A DNA stretch of 64,000 nt from Cyanobium sp. M30B3 (GCA_018399015.1 CP073761.1:2046001-2110000); one strand, 5' to 3'; positions 1-8,034 are shown, counted from the first letter of the stretch. Notes: generated by a model from the letters alone, not told the origin. A program made the numbers and translations.

Positions 1-203
1 ACAGCCACAGCCCCGATGGCACGGTGCGGATCACCTGGCAGGACGGCCAGGCCATCACCTACCGATTGGTGCAGGACGGCTTCCCGATCTCCACCCTGCG
101 CGACAGCCTGGGCGGGACCTGGCAGCGGCAGATCCTCATCCAGGGCAATGCGGTGTTCACCAATCCGGCCAACGGCAACCGCATCGTTGTTCCCTTGCGT
201 TGA
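1..203 (+). CDS. Small exported protein, C-terminal part (5' end outside window)
   Basis: The reading frame is open from the window edge and ends at TGA 201-203. Its 66 visible residues match, with few changes, the C-terminal half of the complete small exported protein at 6901-7257 (shared strings include GTVRITWQDGQA and FPISTLRDSLGG). The family and function are not recognised. It lies just upstream of an exported nuclease, and the same gene order is repeated near 7 kb, so the two genes appear to have been duplicated together. Confidence 0.7.
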   Translation, partial: SHSPDGTVRITWQDGQAITYRLVQDGFPISTLRDSLGGTWQRQILIQGNAVFTNPANGNRIVVPLR

Positions 204-306
204 TGGAAGCAGATGCAGGTGCTCTGACCAACGCTCCAGAGCCTGTGCAGCTCGCCGGCACTGATGCAGTTCCTGCATCAAGAAAGGCATGGTGCAGAGT
301 CGAGCC

Positions 307-963
307 ATGGTCCGACCTGTTCACGTCCCCAGCGCCCTGGTTACTGCCCTGGCCCTGATCACCATCGCGCTGGCCCCAGCCTGCGCCGTTGCCAGGCCCG
401 AGGCCAAGGTGGTGTCGGTCGGCGATGGCGACACCATCCGGGTGCGGCAGGACGGAACACTGATCACCGTGCGCCTGGCCTGCATCGACGCGGCAGAGAT
501 AGCCCAGCGTCCCTATGGCCAGAACGCCAGACAAGTTCTGCAGCAGCGCTTACCGGTTGGCAGCGCAGTGCGATTGGACGAGAAGACCACCGATCACTAT
601 GGCCGCACAGTGGCGGAGGTGCTCAGCGGCGTCAGCATCAACCTGGCGATGGTGGAAGACGGCCAGGCCTTTGCCTACCGCCAGTACCTCAGCGATTGCA
701 GTGCCAAGGAGTATCTCTACGCCGAGGTCCGGGCAAGCCGGCGCCGCTACGGGGTGTGGCAGGTGGAGGGCGGCATCACCCGCCCCTGGGACTTCCGCAA
801 GAGCCGCCGCACTGCGGTGATCCTCGATGGCACAACCCCCGGCGGCCGCCGCTACAGCTGCAAGGAGATCGGCTCCTATGCCCGTGCCCAGGAGCTACTG
901 AGACAGGGGCGTACTTACCATGAAAGTAACAGAGATGGGGAAGCCTGTGAAGCGTTGCGCTGA
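307..963 (+). CDS. Exported SNase-like nuclease with C-terminal excalibur-type motif (copy 1)
   Basis: Likely a secreted or periplasmic thermonuclease-type endonuclease. An N-terminal hydrophobic signal segment ends near PACAVA. The SNase fold follows with GDGDTIRV, VRLACIDAAE (Arg and Glu of the active site) and YGR. The C-terminus ends in NRDGEACEALR, an excalibur-like calcium motif. An in-frame ATG also exists at 289; ATG 307 is chosen because the second copy has its matching ATG at 7375. The protein is nearly identical to the copy at 7375-8034. The usual Pro in the DAPE motif is Ala here (DAAE), while the catalytic Glu remains. Domain assignment is firm; the substrate is unknown. Confidence 0.85.
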   Translation: MVRPVHVPSALVTALALITIALAPACAVARPEAKVVSVGDGDTIRVRQDGTLITVRLACIDAAEIAQRPYGQNARQVLQQRLPVGSAVRLDEKTTDHYGRTVAEVLSGVSINLAMVEDGQAFAYRQYLSDCSAKEYLYAEVRASRRRYGVWQVEGGITRPWDFRKSRRTAVILDGTTPGGRRYSCKEIGSYARAQELLRQGRTYHESNRDGEACEALR

Positions 964-1251
964 CTGGGTTTCTGGTGGTACGGGAACAGGCACTCCAGCG
1001 GGCCACCACCACGAACAGCCCCACCAGTCCCCGGCCAAGGGGGCACATCTGGTCAACCCGGCTGTGCAGCTGGGTGGTGCCGATCACCCGTAAGGGCAGC
1101 CGTCGGCCCTCACCCCAGCACATCCACTGCAGTGAGCCGCCCTGCTGGGTGCTGATCGAACCCCTCGATCCAGAAGCCACCGCCAGCTGAGCGGCTCTGT
1201 CCCAGTCCCCGCCATCACGCCTCACCTCCGCCACCCCATCCCATCGCTGCC

Positions 1252-2127
1252 ATGACCTGCACCTTCTCCGCCGAGCAGATCGCCTCCCTCTCCGCCCCGC
1301 TGGATCGCGCCAAGGTGCGGCAGCGGCGCCAGGGCCGCAGCCAGGTGAGCTACCTGGAGGGTTGGCAGGTGATCGCCGAGGCCAACCGCATCTTTGGCTT
1401 TGACGGCTGGCAGCGGGAAACCGTCGCCCTGCGCTGCGTCCACCAGGCCGAGCGGCCGATTGGAGAAGAGCAGCGCCCCGGCTGGGGTGTCACCTACACC
1501 GCCCGGGTGCGGATCAGCGTCAGCGCCAGCACTGCCGGCCAGGCGGCGCTGATCCGTGAGGGATGTGGCGCCGGCCACGGCATCGACACCGACCTGGGGC
1601 AGGCCCATGAATCCGCTCTCAAGGAAGCGGAGACCGACGCCATGAAGCGGGCGCTGATGACCTTTGGGAATGCGTTCGGGTTGGCGCTCTACGACAAACA
1701 GCAAAGGGAAGTCACGGGCGGGGCCCCTGCTGGGGGAGATCGCTCCAGCAGCGGCCAGGCCAGCCGGCCCAGCACAACGCCGCTGCGGGTGGTCCCTCCA
1801 GCGCCAACCCCGGCGACAGCCAGGCCCCAAGTAGTGGAGCAGCAGGCCCAGGCCGCGGCGACACCGAAAACTGAGCCACCCTCTGCGCTGCCAACCGAGG
1901 CAGCCCAGCCGCCAGCAGACGATCCCGGCCTGGCGCCCCTCGATCAGGCCACGATCCGCCAACTGCACGCCACCATCCGCGGCCTGCCCGCGCCGATGCT
2001 GGAGGGGTTCAGCAAGGCCTTCCGCAAGCGCTTCCAGGTGCCGGCCGACGCGCCCTCGATCGCCGATCGGATCTGCCAGCGGCGGCACCACGACTGGATC
2101 GAGACGTTTCTGGTGTCGCACCGATAG
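1252..2127 (+). CDS. Rad52/Rad22-like single-strand annealing protein
   Basis: The first 165 residues carry the Rad52-family core: SYLEGWQVIAEANRIFGFDG, then AHESALKEAETDAMKRAL and TFGNAFGLALYDK. Such proteins bind single-stranded DNA and anneal complementary strands, often in phage-type or mobile recombination. The remaining ~125 residues are a low-complexity Pro/Ala/Gln linker and a short C-terminal region, probably an interaction tail. At 291 residues this is a usual size. It stands alone, followed by a 23-bp direct repeat and a BrnT/BrnA pair, which fits an accessory region. The stop codon lies inside the first copy of the repeat. Confidence 0.88.
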   Translation: MTCTFSAEQIASLSAPLDRAKVRQRRQGRSQVSYLEGWQVIAEANRIFGFDGWQRETVALRCVHQAERPIGEEQRPGWGVTYTARVRISVSASTAGQAALIREGCGAGHGIDTDLGQAHESALKEAETDAMKRALMTFGNAFGLALYDKQQREVTGGAPAGGDRSSSGQASRPSTTPLRVVPPAPTPATARPQVVEQQAQAAATPKTEPPSALPTEAAQPPADDPGLAPLDQATIRQLHATIRGLPAPMLEGFSKAFRKRFQVPADAPSIADRICQRRHHDWIETFLVSHR

Positions 2128-2167
2128 GTGCGCTCAGCAGAACAGCACCGATAGGTGCGCTCAGCAG
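2118..2167 (+). repeat. Tandem direct repeat, two 23-bp units (period 27)
   Basis: The unit beginning gcaccgataggtgcgctcag occurs at 2118-2140 and again at 2145-2167. The first copy spans the stop codon of the Rad52-like gene. It looks like a short tandem duplication; no function is evident. Confidence 0.8.
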
Positions 2168-2240
2168 GGCACCACCAAGAGCAGCCAACGCTCTAAAAGG
2201 TGGCAGAACAGTGCTAAATAGGTATAGATTCAGAGTCGAA

Positions 2241-2504
2241 ATGGAGTTTGCGTTCGACCCTGCCAAAAGTGCCGCCAACCTGCGAAAGCACGGCATCGAC
2301 TTTCTGGCGGCCCAGGCTCTCTGGCGGGACCCATCCCTGCTGGAGATTCCAGCCCGGACCAGCGATGAGCAGCGGTTTCTGGTGATCGCCCGTCTCCAGG
2401 GCAAGCACTGGTCCGCCGTCATCACCTACCGGCAGCAGGTCATCCGTCTGATCTCCGTGCGCCGGTCCCGTCCAGAAGAGGTGCAGCTCTATGAACAGCT
2501 CTGA
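2241..2504 (+). CDS. brnT: BrnT-family toxin
   Basis: A putative type II toxin: BrnT proteins are RelE-like ribonucleases that inhibit translation and are neutralised by BrnA. The start MEFAFDPAKSAANLRKHGID and the later RQQVIRLISVRRSRPEE match the family pattern (FDxxK..N..KHG near the N-terminus, RxISxRxA/S near the C-terminus). The frame is open from GTG 2211, but ATG 2241 gives the family's usual N-terminus and an 87-residue product. The 3' end overlaps the next gene by 14 bases, the usual toxin-first brnTA order. Confidence 0.85.
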   Translation: MEFAFDPAKSAANLRKHGIDFLAAQALWRDPSLLEIPARTSDEQRFLVIARLQGKHWSAVITYRQQVIRLISVRRSRPEEVQLYEQL

Positions 2505-2745
2505 ATTCGATCAACGCTTTGACCACGGGGAGTCTGTGCTTGAGGCCCTGGATCTGTCCGCAGCGCGGCGCCCACGGCTCGAGCAGAAGCGCGTCAACGT
2601 GGACTTTCCTCTTTGGATGGTGGAGCAACTCGATCAGGAGGCCTCACGGCTGGGGGTAACCCGGCAGTCGATCATCAAGGTGTGGCTCGCTGAGCGGCTT
2701 GAGCACCGCGCCGACGCCAGCGAAAGCAGGCTCACAGCCCCGTGA
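2491..2745 (+). CDS. BrnA-like ribbon-helix-helix antitoxin
   Basis: Cognate antitoxin candidate for the preceding BrnT. The C-terminal half has a ribbon-helix-helix pattern, KRVNVDFPLWMVEQLDQEAS followed by LGVTRQSIIKVWLAERL, typical of CopG/MetJ-type DNA-binding antitoxins. The N-terminal ~30 residues would wrap the toxin. It overlaps brnT by 14 bases, so translation is probably coupled. By family rule it would repress its own operon; no operator was identified. Confidence 0.82.
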   Translation: MNSSEFDQRFDHGESVLEALDLSAARRPRLEQKRVNVDFPLWMVEQLDQEASRLGVTRQSIIKVWLAERLEHRADASESRLTAP

Positions 2746-2840
2746 TGCAGCTGCTGCACTCCAGCAGGCCGGAGCCCACCAGACTGCCGACAACTGCTGC
2801 GCCCGCGAGCTTCCGCCGACTGCCTGTCCCTTCCCTACCC

Positions 2841-3122
2841 ATGCGCCATTCCCTCGGCCGCGTCGTCGCCACTGCCGTTGTCGCGGCCTCCGTGCCGGAG
2901 CAGGTGATCATCGGCCTGCTCGATCGCCATGCCGCCGGCGACTGGGGCGATGTCGATGCCGAGGACAAGGCCGCCAACGATGCCGACCACAGCCAGGCAG
3001 AAGGCCGGCTGTTCTCCAGCTACGACACCGAGGACCACGGCACCATCTGGGTGATCACCAACGACCTGCGCGGCGAGGGCGGTGGTCCCACCACCACCGT
3101 GCTGTTCCCGGACGAGTACTGA
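2841..3122 (+). CDS. Small conserved protein of mobile-region type (often labelled type I restriction subunit M)
   Basis: Matches a widespread small family marked by a motif like RHAAGDWGDVDAEDKAAND, then a strand IWVITND and the ending TTVLFPDEY. Databases often name it type I restriction endonuclease subunit M, but it has no methylase motifs and its function is unknown. Upstream in-frame starts exist (2742, 2745); ATG 2841 is preferred because family members begin shortly before the segment that here reads SLGRVVAT. It sits between two toxin-antitoxin-like genes, as is common for this family. Confidence 0.65.
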   Translation: MRHSLGRVVATAVVAASVPEQVIIGLLDRHAAGDWGDVDAEDKAANDADHSQAEGRLFSSYDTEDHGTIWVITNDLRGEGGGPTTTVLFPDEY

Positions 3123-3161
3123 GCAGGAACCAGGGATCCCTGCGCTGGAGCGAGCGCACGC

Positions 3162-3356
3162 TCACTCGGGGTGACGGGCTGCAGCACCGCTGTCCTGCTG
3201 CAGGGCCCGATCGATCAACTCCAGGGCCAGTTCGTCGATGCTGCGGCCGGAGGCCTCGCTGCGGCGAGAGAGTTCAGCCAACACCTCTGGGTTGAGCTCC
3301 AGCTCAACGCGACGGGGCAGGCGTGCCAGATCAGCCGGTACCGCGTGACGTTCCAT
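3162..3356 (-). CDS. Small ribbon-helix-helix protein (orphan antitoxin-like)
   Basis: A 64-residue protein with one strand RVELELNPEVLAEL and two helices ending IDELALELIDRAL, the pattern of Arc/MetJ-type DNA-binding antitoxins. No toxin gene is adjacent on the same strand. A perfect inverted repeat 27 bases upstream (3383-3399) could be its operator. It is divergent from another ribbon-helix-helix gene at 3562. Confidence 0.7.
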   Translation of the reverse strand: MERHAVPADLARLPRRVELELNPEVLAELSRRSEASGRSIDELALELIDRALQQDSGAAARHPE

Positions 3357-3382
3357 GGCTGTGCGTGCCAGCAGGAGAGGTG

Positions 3383-3399
3383 ATGCGAGTTATTCGCAT
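3383..3399. promoter_or_regulatory. Inverted repeat, candidate operator
   Basis: ATGCGA and TCGCAT flank a 5-base spacer in an A/T-richer intergenic stretch between two divergent ribbon-helix-helix genes. Position and symmetry suit a dimeric RHH repressor. This is inferred from sequence symmetry only. Confidence 0.35.
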
Positions 3400-3561
3400 T
3401 CCGATTGCTTTACCTGTTTTCAGGGTTCGCAATCGGCTGTAACGCACATATATGCAAACGCACAGAAGTGCGAAAGATTGGGCTGGCGGCCTTGGTGTCT
3501 TGCCCATGGGGGCTACCGATCAACCGATACTCCTGCGCTGCTCCCTCTATACTCCCCGTGG

Positions 3562-3789
3562 ATGCGCTTAGTGATCTCCGCCATGCCTGGCGATGGCCAG
3601 ACGCCTCAAAGTCGCCTATTCCGAAAGCCGCGGCGCATCACGATCACCGTTCCCCAGGCCACCGCTGAACTGCTGGTGCAGCGCAGCTTCAGGGAAGGTC
3701 GTTCGCTCTCCAACCTCGCGGCTGTTCTGCTGGAGCGGGCGATCACGACCGAGCAGATCGAGCCGCCCCGGGAGGGATGCCATGGCTGA
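3562..3789 (+). CDS. Ribbon-helix-helix protein
   Basis: From ATG 3562 this gives a 75-residue protein with a basic segment, KPRRITITVPQATAELL, and a helix pair through SLSNLAAVLLERAI, a CopG-like DNA-binding fold. A later ATG at 3583 is possible. The stop codon overlaps the start of the following AraC regulator by 8 bases, which suggests coupled translation. No toxin partner is visible; it may regulate the AraC gene or be a lone antitoxin. Confidence 0.65.
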   Translation: MRLVISAMPGDGQTPQSRLFRKPRRITITVPQATAELLVQRSFREGRSLSNLAAVLLERAITTEQIEPPREGCHG

Positions 3790-4831
3790 TGGCGACCATG
3801 GCCGGCTGATCGACCCAAGAGGACAGAGCAGGCCTGCAGAGCGGCTGAGGCCTGGGCTGATGCACCTTGAGCACAGGGTGCAGGTGGATGCGGCAGAAGC
3901 CTATGGGGCCATGGCGGCGGTGGTCCCCTTGGGTGAGTTCCGCCCGTTGGTCGCGGAGCAGGACTTCTATCAGGAAATCGGCCTGCTCCAGATCAACCAG
4001 CTGCGGCTGATGTCCAGGGCGAGCGCGCCGGTGAAGTTGATCCTTAACCCCAAAGCGTGCCTGCCTCTGGTGGCGTGCTTCTCGGGGTGTCGGTTCGTCC
4101 GCACACCGGAAGGCGTCTTGGCCAGTTGCACAGGAGGTGGCTTGCTGCTGCCCTCCGGGCCGATTGACGCCTGGGGTGCGTCCAGTTCGGTAGTGATGGC
4201 CTTGGATCCTGGGGATCTCACCCGTGCGGCGGCGGCGATGGCCGGCACCGCCGGCACCTTGGCGCCCCGTGCTGGGGCAGCCCCGGAGATCTGCCGCTTC
4301 CAGGCCCGCGAACTCAGCGGCCTGCAGGCCCGGCAGCTGCATGCACTGATGCAGCACCTGGATGCCTGCCTCGGCTGCCATCCCGCCCTGCCGGCACGGC
4401 TGGGCCTGGATGACGTGCTGCTGCGGATGGTGGTGAGCTGGCTGCAGCCCCAGCTGCTGGAGGAAACCGCAGCCGATCGCCGGCGCATCCACGGGCGGGC
4501 CGGGGGCAGCAGCTTTGACGAACTGATCGACTACATCCGCGCCAACCTCGACCAGCCCCTGCGCCTGAGTGACCTCGAGCGCAGGAGTCACTATTCCAAA
4601 CGCGCTCTGCAGTACGCCTTCCGTGAGCGGCTGGGCTGCACACCGCGCCAGTGGATCCGCGAGCAGCGGCTGGAGCTGGCCATGGCCCAGCTGGAGCAGG
4701 GCGGGCGGCGCTGCTCGATCCGGGCTGTCGCCCTGGCCTGTGGCTACCGGCACATGGGGCTGTTCAGCAGCGACTTCAAGAAGCGCTTTGGCCTCACACC
4801 CAGCGCCGTGCACTGGGGGGAATTGCGCTAG
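3782..4831 (+). CDS. AraC-family transcriptional regulator
   Basis: A 349-residue regulator. The N-terminal ~220 residues resemble the AraC/cupin-type sensory domain of RipA/FeaR-like proteins. The C-terminal ~100 residues hold two helix-turn-helix units: LSDLERRSHYSKRALQYAFR and then IRAVALACGYRHMGLFSSDF, ending KKRFGLTPSA. An upstream ATG at 3593 lies inside the preceding gene and is unlikely; ATG 3782 gives an 8-base overlap with that gene. Ligand and targets are unknown. Confidence 0.85.
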   Translation: MADGDHGRLIDPRGQSRPAERLRPGLMHLEHRVQVDAAEAYGAMAAVVPLGEFRPLVAEQDFYQEIGLLQINQLRLMSRASAPVKLILNPKACLPLVACFSGCRFVRTPEGVLASCTGGGLLLPSGPIDAWGASSSVVMALDPGDLTRAAAAMAGTAGTLAPRAGAAPEICRFQARELSGLQARQLHALMQHLDACLGCHPALPARLGLDDVLLRMVVSWLQPQLLEETAADRRRIHGRAGGSSFDELIDYIRANLDQPLRLSDLERRSHYSKRALQYAFRERLGCTPRQWIREQRLELAMAQLEQGGRRCSIRAVALACGYRHMGLFSSDFKKRFGLTPSAVHWGELR

Positions 4832-4858
4832 TACAGATGTACGCCATGGCTGTGAACG

Positions 4859-5113
4859 TTGGGCAAGCCGCTCCCCCGCCCTGCAGCGCTGAATGCCCGC
4901 CTCGACGAGGGCACCCTGCTCAGGACCCGCAGCCGCAAGGTCTGCATGACCTGCCAATGGTTCCGCCACCACGCGGGAGTGAACTGCATCCCGGTGCTGA
5001 CATGTCAGCTGCACCAGGGGCTGATTGCCCACGGCGAGCACCTCACCCATCGCTGCCAGGGCTGGACCGATGACATGGTGCGCCAGCAGGGCTGGGCACC
5101 GGAGGTGGCCTGA
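4859..5113 (+). CDS. Conserved small Cys/His-rich protein
   Basis: An 84-residue protein whose middle has CMTCQWFRHH, NC, LTCQLH and HRCQGW, a set of Cys and His residues that could bind zinc. No family name is recognised. The start is uncertain: TTG 4859 is the furthest start in this frame after the AraC stop, and ATG 4946 would begin inside the Cys motif. It sits 7 bases before a DUF1651 gene on the same strand and may be co-transcribed with it. Confidence 0.6.
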   Translation: MGKPLPRPAALNARLDEGTLLRTRSRKVCMTCQWFRHHAGVNCIPVLTCQLHQGLIAHGEHLTHRCQGWTDDMVRQQGWAPEVA

Positions 5114-5120
5114 GCCGCCC

Positions 5121-5435
5121 ATGCACCCCAGCGCCGTCACCGGCAAGCGGCCGCCGCTCTCCCCTCAGGACGGCTGGCTGAGCAATGGCCGCCAGGTGTT
5201 GCACTTCCGGCCCCTCCGCTACAGCCGCTTCTCCCAGGCGCTGGAGCTCACCAGCGGCGAGCTGATCCCCGGCCAGGTGCCGCTTCTCAAGTGCCGCAAG
5301 GAGATCACCCGCGAGGAAGCGATCAAGCTCTGGGCGCAGAAGCGCAAGCAGGGCTGGCAGTCCTGCGAGCCCCAGTGGACGCCGCCGCCCGAGGTGAAGC
5401 CACCGGCTCGTCGCCCCGCCGCCAGCATGGGCTGA
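5121..5435 (+). CDS. DUF1651 domain protein
   Basis: A 104-residue protein with the DUF1651 pattern: DGWLSNGRQVLHF near the start, ELIPGQVPLLKCRKEITREE, then KLWAQKRKQGWQSCEPQW. The family is found mainly in marine and freshwater Synechococcus and Prochlorococcus, often in variable regions; its function is unknown. ATG 5121 is chosen because the domain begins just after it. A damaged, inverted second copy of its 3' part lies at 14850-14999. Confidence 0.8.
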   Translation: MHPSAVTGKRPPLSPQDGWLSNGRQVLHFRPLRYSRFSQALELTSGELIPGQVPLLKCRKEITREEAIKLWAQKRKQGWQSCEPQWTPPPEVKPPARRPAASMG

Positions 5436-5449
5436 CCTGGAATCCTGTT

Positions 5450-5692
5450 GTGCTGCTGAACCCCCTCTGTCCATTCACCACAGCCAAGCTGCTGGCCCTC
5501 AAGGCCACGGTGCTGCTGCTGCTCACCCTGCTGATCAAGGCCAAGATCCGAATCACCGCTTTCTCAGCCCTCGGCATCGTCCTGCTGCTGCTGCAGACCC
5601 TGGTGTTCCTGGCCATCAGCGGCGGCCTGGTGCTCGCTGCTGGCGGGGCAGCGATCTACAGCACGCAGAAGCGCCGGCCCGCTGTGGGCTAA
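5450..5692 (+). CDS. Small two-helix membrane protein (copy 1)
   Basis: From GTG 5450 the product is 80 residues with two hydrophobic helices (about residues 17-30 and 38-65) and the basic end STQKRRPAVG. It lies 14 bases after the DUF1651 gene. A second copy of identical length, ~80% similar by eye, is on the minus strand at 14607-14849, also next to DUF1651 sequence, so the pair moves or was duplicated as a unit. Function unknown; conservation of length and frame in both copies argues that it is a real gene. Confidence 0.65.
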   Translation: MLLNPLCPFTTAKLLALKATVLLLLTLLIKAKIRITAFSALGIVLLLLQTLVFLAISGGLVLAAGGAAIYSTQKRRPAVG

Positions 5693-5726
5693 GCCCAATC
5701 CGCGATCAGAACAAGCCCTGAGCACA

Positions 5727-5759
5727 ACAAAGCCCGGAGCGCTGGCCCCGGGCATTTGT
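5727..5759 (+). terminator. Hairpin terminator after membrane-protein gene (copy 1)
   Basis: acaaa-GCCCGG, a 10-base loop, then CCGGGC-a-tttgt. The flanking A and T runs extend the stem, so it could work in both directions. The same hairpin follows the second copy of the gene at 14560-14590. Confidence 0.7.
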
Positions 5760-6192
5760 CTGCTCAGCCGTGGTGTTGTCCCAGGGGATCGGTCCCAAGG
5801 GGGTCGGGCGCAGCTGTGCGAGGTTTTTGCTTGGCAACAGCCGTGATCGTTTTCAGATCAAAGAGTCTTCAGTTGTGGGCGGAGCTGCCGGCGCTGGCAC
5901 CTGGGGCCAGGTGTCGATTGGGACGTTCCGTTGGGTCCGGGGCACCTCAGGCGATGCAATGGACGGCGACTCTGGCTACACGCCAGGAACGTCAGAGATC
6001 CGTCGAGAGTGTTGGAGCAGGGGCCGGATCGTCAGCGCGCTCCTGACTGGTGCTCAGGGGGGGTGTCGTCCATCCGTGGAGCCTCCGAATCCCGTTGCAT
6101 CCACGATGGATCTGCCGGCCAGGGCCGGCAAGGGCAGCAGCGCGTTCGACACCGCTCGTTACCAGCGGCAATCGGTCTTCATGAAGGGGGCT
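5760..6192. other. Gene-free stretch
   Basis: No convincing gene. Short frames exist on the plus strand (for example one with MDLPARAGKGSSAF near 6105), but none shows a family motif. The first 50 bases resemble sequence beside the second copy of the duplicated unit near 14.5 kb. Confidence 0.4.
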
Positions 6193-6567
6193 TCACGGCA
6201 CCACCAACAGCAGCAGGCGGTTGCCTTCCGGGTCCTGGAGCCAGGCCTCGGCACCGAACGGTTCCTGCTGCGGCGGATCCGTCGCGGTGGCGCCGAGCTC
6301 CAGAGCCCTGCTGATCCAGGCGTCGAGCACCGAGATGGCGGCTGATCCCTCGGCCTGGCGTTGCAGACACAGCGCCAGACGCCCCTGCTGGCGCGGTCGG
6401 GGTCGGCTGCGCGATGGGGCGTACACCTCCAGCCAGCCCCCGGCCGGCCAGGGCAGCCGCCAGTGGCTGGCGCTCAGGCCAGGCTGCGGCTCCACCGCAA
6501 GCAACGCGCCATAGAAGCGGGCCAGGGCACCCGGATCATCAGCCGCCAGCACAATCGAGCCCCTCAT
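6193..6567 (-). CDS. VOC-superfamily (glyoxalase/bleomycin-resistance-like) protein
   Basis: About 124 residues forming one glyoxalase-type module: SIVLAADDPGALARFYGALL at the N-terminus, a middle strand GGWLEVYAP, and the ending AWLQDPEGNRLLLL with the typical metal-side DPEGN motif. The substrate cannot be told. Start ATG 6567 overlaps the stop of the CDGSH gene as ATGA; an alternative ATG at 6582 adds five residues. The two genes form an operon. Confidence 0.82.
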   Translation of the reverse strand: MRGSIVLAADDPGALARFYGALLAVEPQPGLSASHWRLPWPAGGWLEVYAPSRSRPRPRQQGRLALCLQRQAEGSAAISVLDAWISRALELGATATDPPQQEPFGAEAWLQDPEGNRLLLLVVP

Positions 6568-6830
6568 CCCCAGGGCCGCCACCAGGGTCGGCGAACAGGT
6601 GCACCGTGGCTGCCATCACAGAGGGGATAGCGGTGCGAGCGGCCACAGCGGCACATCAGCACCGTGGCCGCGTCGTTCAGCCGCAGCTCATACGACACAC
6701 GGCCTGTCCCCAGATGGGCGCCATCGCAGAACCAGCCGTGGCGGCTGCGGCCGCAGCTGCAGAGCTGGTGCACGCCGGCCGACAGCTCGAGTGGCTCCGG
6801 GCCAGGGGTGGGGGCAGTGGGCTCAGGCAT
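6564..6830 (-). CDS. CDGSH iron-sulfur protein with two cluster motifs
   Basis: An 88-residue protein with two CDGSH motifs, CSCGRSRHGWFCDGAH and CRCGRSHRYPLCDGSH, each with three Cys and one His to hold a 2Fe-2S cluster (mitoNEET type). Two-motif small forms are common in bacteria and are linked to redox or iron sensing. It is first in an operon with the VOC protein through an ATGA overlap. Confidence 0.9.
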   Translation of the reverse strand: MPEPTAPTPGPEPLELSAGVHQLCSCGRSRHGWFCDGAHLGTGRVSYELRLNDAATVLMCRCGRSHRYPLCDGSHGAPVRRPWWRPWG

Positions 6831-6900
6831 ACGAATCCACCAGGGTCTGAATGCAGATTGACTCTTGCGCTACCACGATGGGCATCTGTGGAGCCCGGCC

Positions 6901-7257
6901 ATGCACAAACTCCTTCAGCGAGGAGGTAGCAGCCCCGCCCAGAGGGTTGTTGCTACGGCAATCGGGCTGGTGGTGCTGCTGGGCAACGCCACCCCAGGCC
7001 GTGCAGAATCCTGGAAGAGCTGCAGCTACAACGACAGCCCCATTCCCTGCCGCGACAGCCACCGCCCCGATGGCACGGTGCGGATCACCTGGCAGGACGG
7101 CCAGGCGATGACCTACCGATTGGTGCAGGACGGCTTCCCGATCTCCACGCTGCGCGACAGCCTGGGCGGCATCTGGGAGAGGGAGATCCTCATCCAGGGC
7201 AATGCCGTGTTCACCAATCCGGCCAACGGCAACCACATCGTTGTTCCCTTGCGCTGA
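6901..7257 (+). CDS. Small exported protein (full copy)
   Basis: From ATG 6901 the 118-residue product has a positive N-terminus, a hydrophobic stretch VVATAIGLVVLLG and a likely signal cleavage after GRA. The mature part has two Cys (SCSYNDSPIPC) that could form a disulfide, then a compact domain with VRITWQDGQAMTYRLVQDG. The C-terminal part matches the partial gene at 1-203. No family is recognised. It precedes an SNase-like gene, as in the other copy, so the two may function together. Confidence 0.72.
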   Translation: MHKLLQRGGSSPAQRVVATAIGLVVLLGNATPGRAESWKSCSYNDSPIPCRDSHRPDGTVRITWQDGQAMTYRLVQDGFPISTLRDSLGGIWEREILIQGNAVFTNPANGNHIVVPLR

Positions 7258-7374
7258 AGCAAGCAGATGCAGGTGCTCTGAGCAGAGCTCCAGAGGCTGT
7301 GCAACCCGCTGGCACTGATGCAGGTCCTGCATCTCAGTTCCTCCAGCTATTGATGCGTGGTGCAGAGTCGAGCC

Positions 7375-8034
7375 ATGTTCCGACCTGGTCACGTCCCCAG
7401 CGCCCTGGCGAGTGCCCTGGCCCTAATCGCCATCGCACTGGCACCGGCCTGTGCCGTTGCCAGACCCATGGCCAAAGTGGTGTCGGTCGGCGATGGCGAC
7501 ACCATCCGGGTGCGGATGAACGGGAAGCCGATCACCGTGCGCCTGGCCTGCATCGACGCACCAGAGACGGCCCAGCCTCCCTATGGCCAGCAGGCCCGCA
7601 GTTACCTGCAGCAGCGCCTGCCGGCCGGCAGCGCGGTGCGATTGGACGAGAAGACCACCGATCGCTACGGCCGGCTGGTGGTCGAAGTGTTCAGCGGCGT
7701 CAACATCAACCTGGCGATGGTGGAGGACGGCCAGGCCTTTGCCTACCGCCAGTACCTGGGCGACTGCAACGCCAGGGAGTACCTGGACGCTGAGTACCGC
7801 GCCAGCCGGCGCCGCTATGGGGTCTGGCAGGTGGAAGGGGGCATCATCCGGCCCTGGGACTTCCGCAAGAGCCGCCGCTCTGCAGTGATCCCTGATGGCA
7901 CAACCCCTGACGGCCGCCGCTACAGCTGCAGGGTGATCGGCTCCTATGCCCGTGCCCAGGAGTTGCTGCGCCAGGGGCACACCTATCTCGACAGCAACCG
8001 AGACGGGGAGGCCTGCGAATCGCTGCGGCGCTGA
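7375..8034 (+). CDS. Exported SNase-like nuclease with C-terminal excalibur-type motif (copy 2)
   Basis: Second copy of the nuclease at 307-963, with the same layout: signal segment MFRPGHVPSALASALALIAI, SNase motifs GDGDTIRV, VRLACIDAPE and YGR, and a C-terminal NRDGEACESLRR. Here the canonical DAPE is kept. ATG 7375 is used; GTG 7357 is an alternative. Both copies are intact, so both could make active nuclease; differences are scattered as in a moderately old duplication. Confidence 0.87.
   Translation: MFRPGHVPSALASALALIAIALAPACAVARPMAKVVSVGDGDTIRVRMNGKPITVRLACIDAPETAQPPYGQQARSYLQQRLPAGSAVRLDEKTTDRYGRLVVEVFSGVNINLAMVEDGQAFAYRQYLGDCNAREYLDAEYRASRRRYGVWQVEGGIIRPWDFRKSRRSAVIPDGTTPDGRRYSCRVIGSYARAQELLRQGHTYLDSNRDGEACESLRR

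Noticed and set aside
975-1190. A 71-codon plus-strand frame between the nuclease and the Rad52-like gene
   Set aside because: No recognisable motif and no coding-like periodicity; the stretch is too short and unsupported.
5770-6345. A 191-codon plus-strand frame
   Set aside because: Biased composition, no motif, and its 3' part is antisense to the VOC gene.
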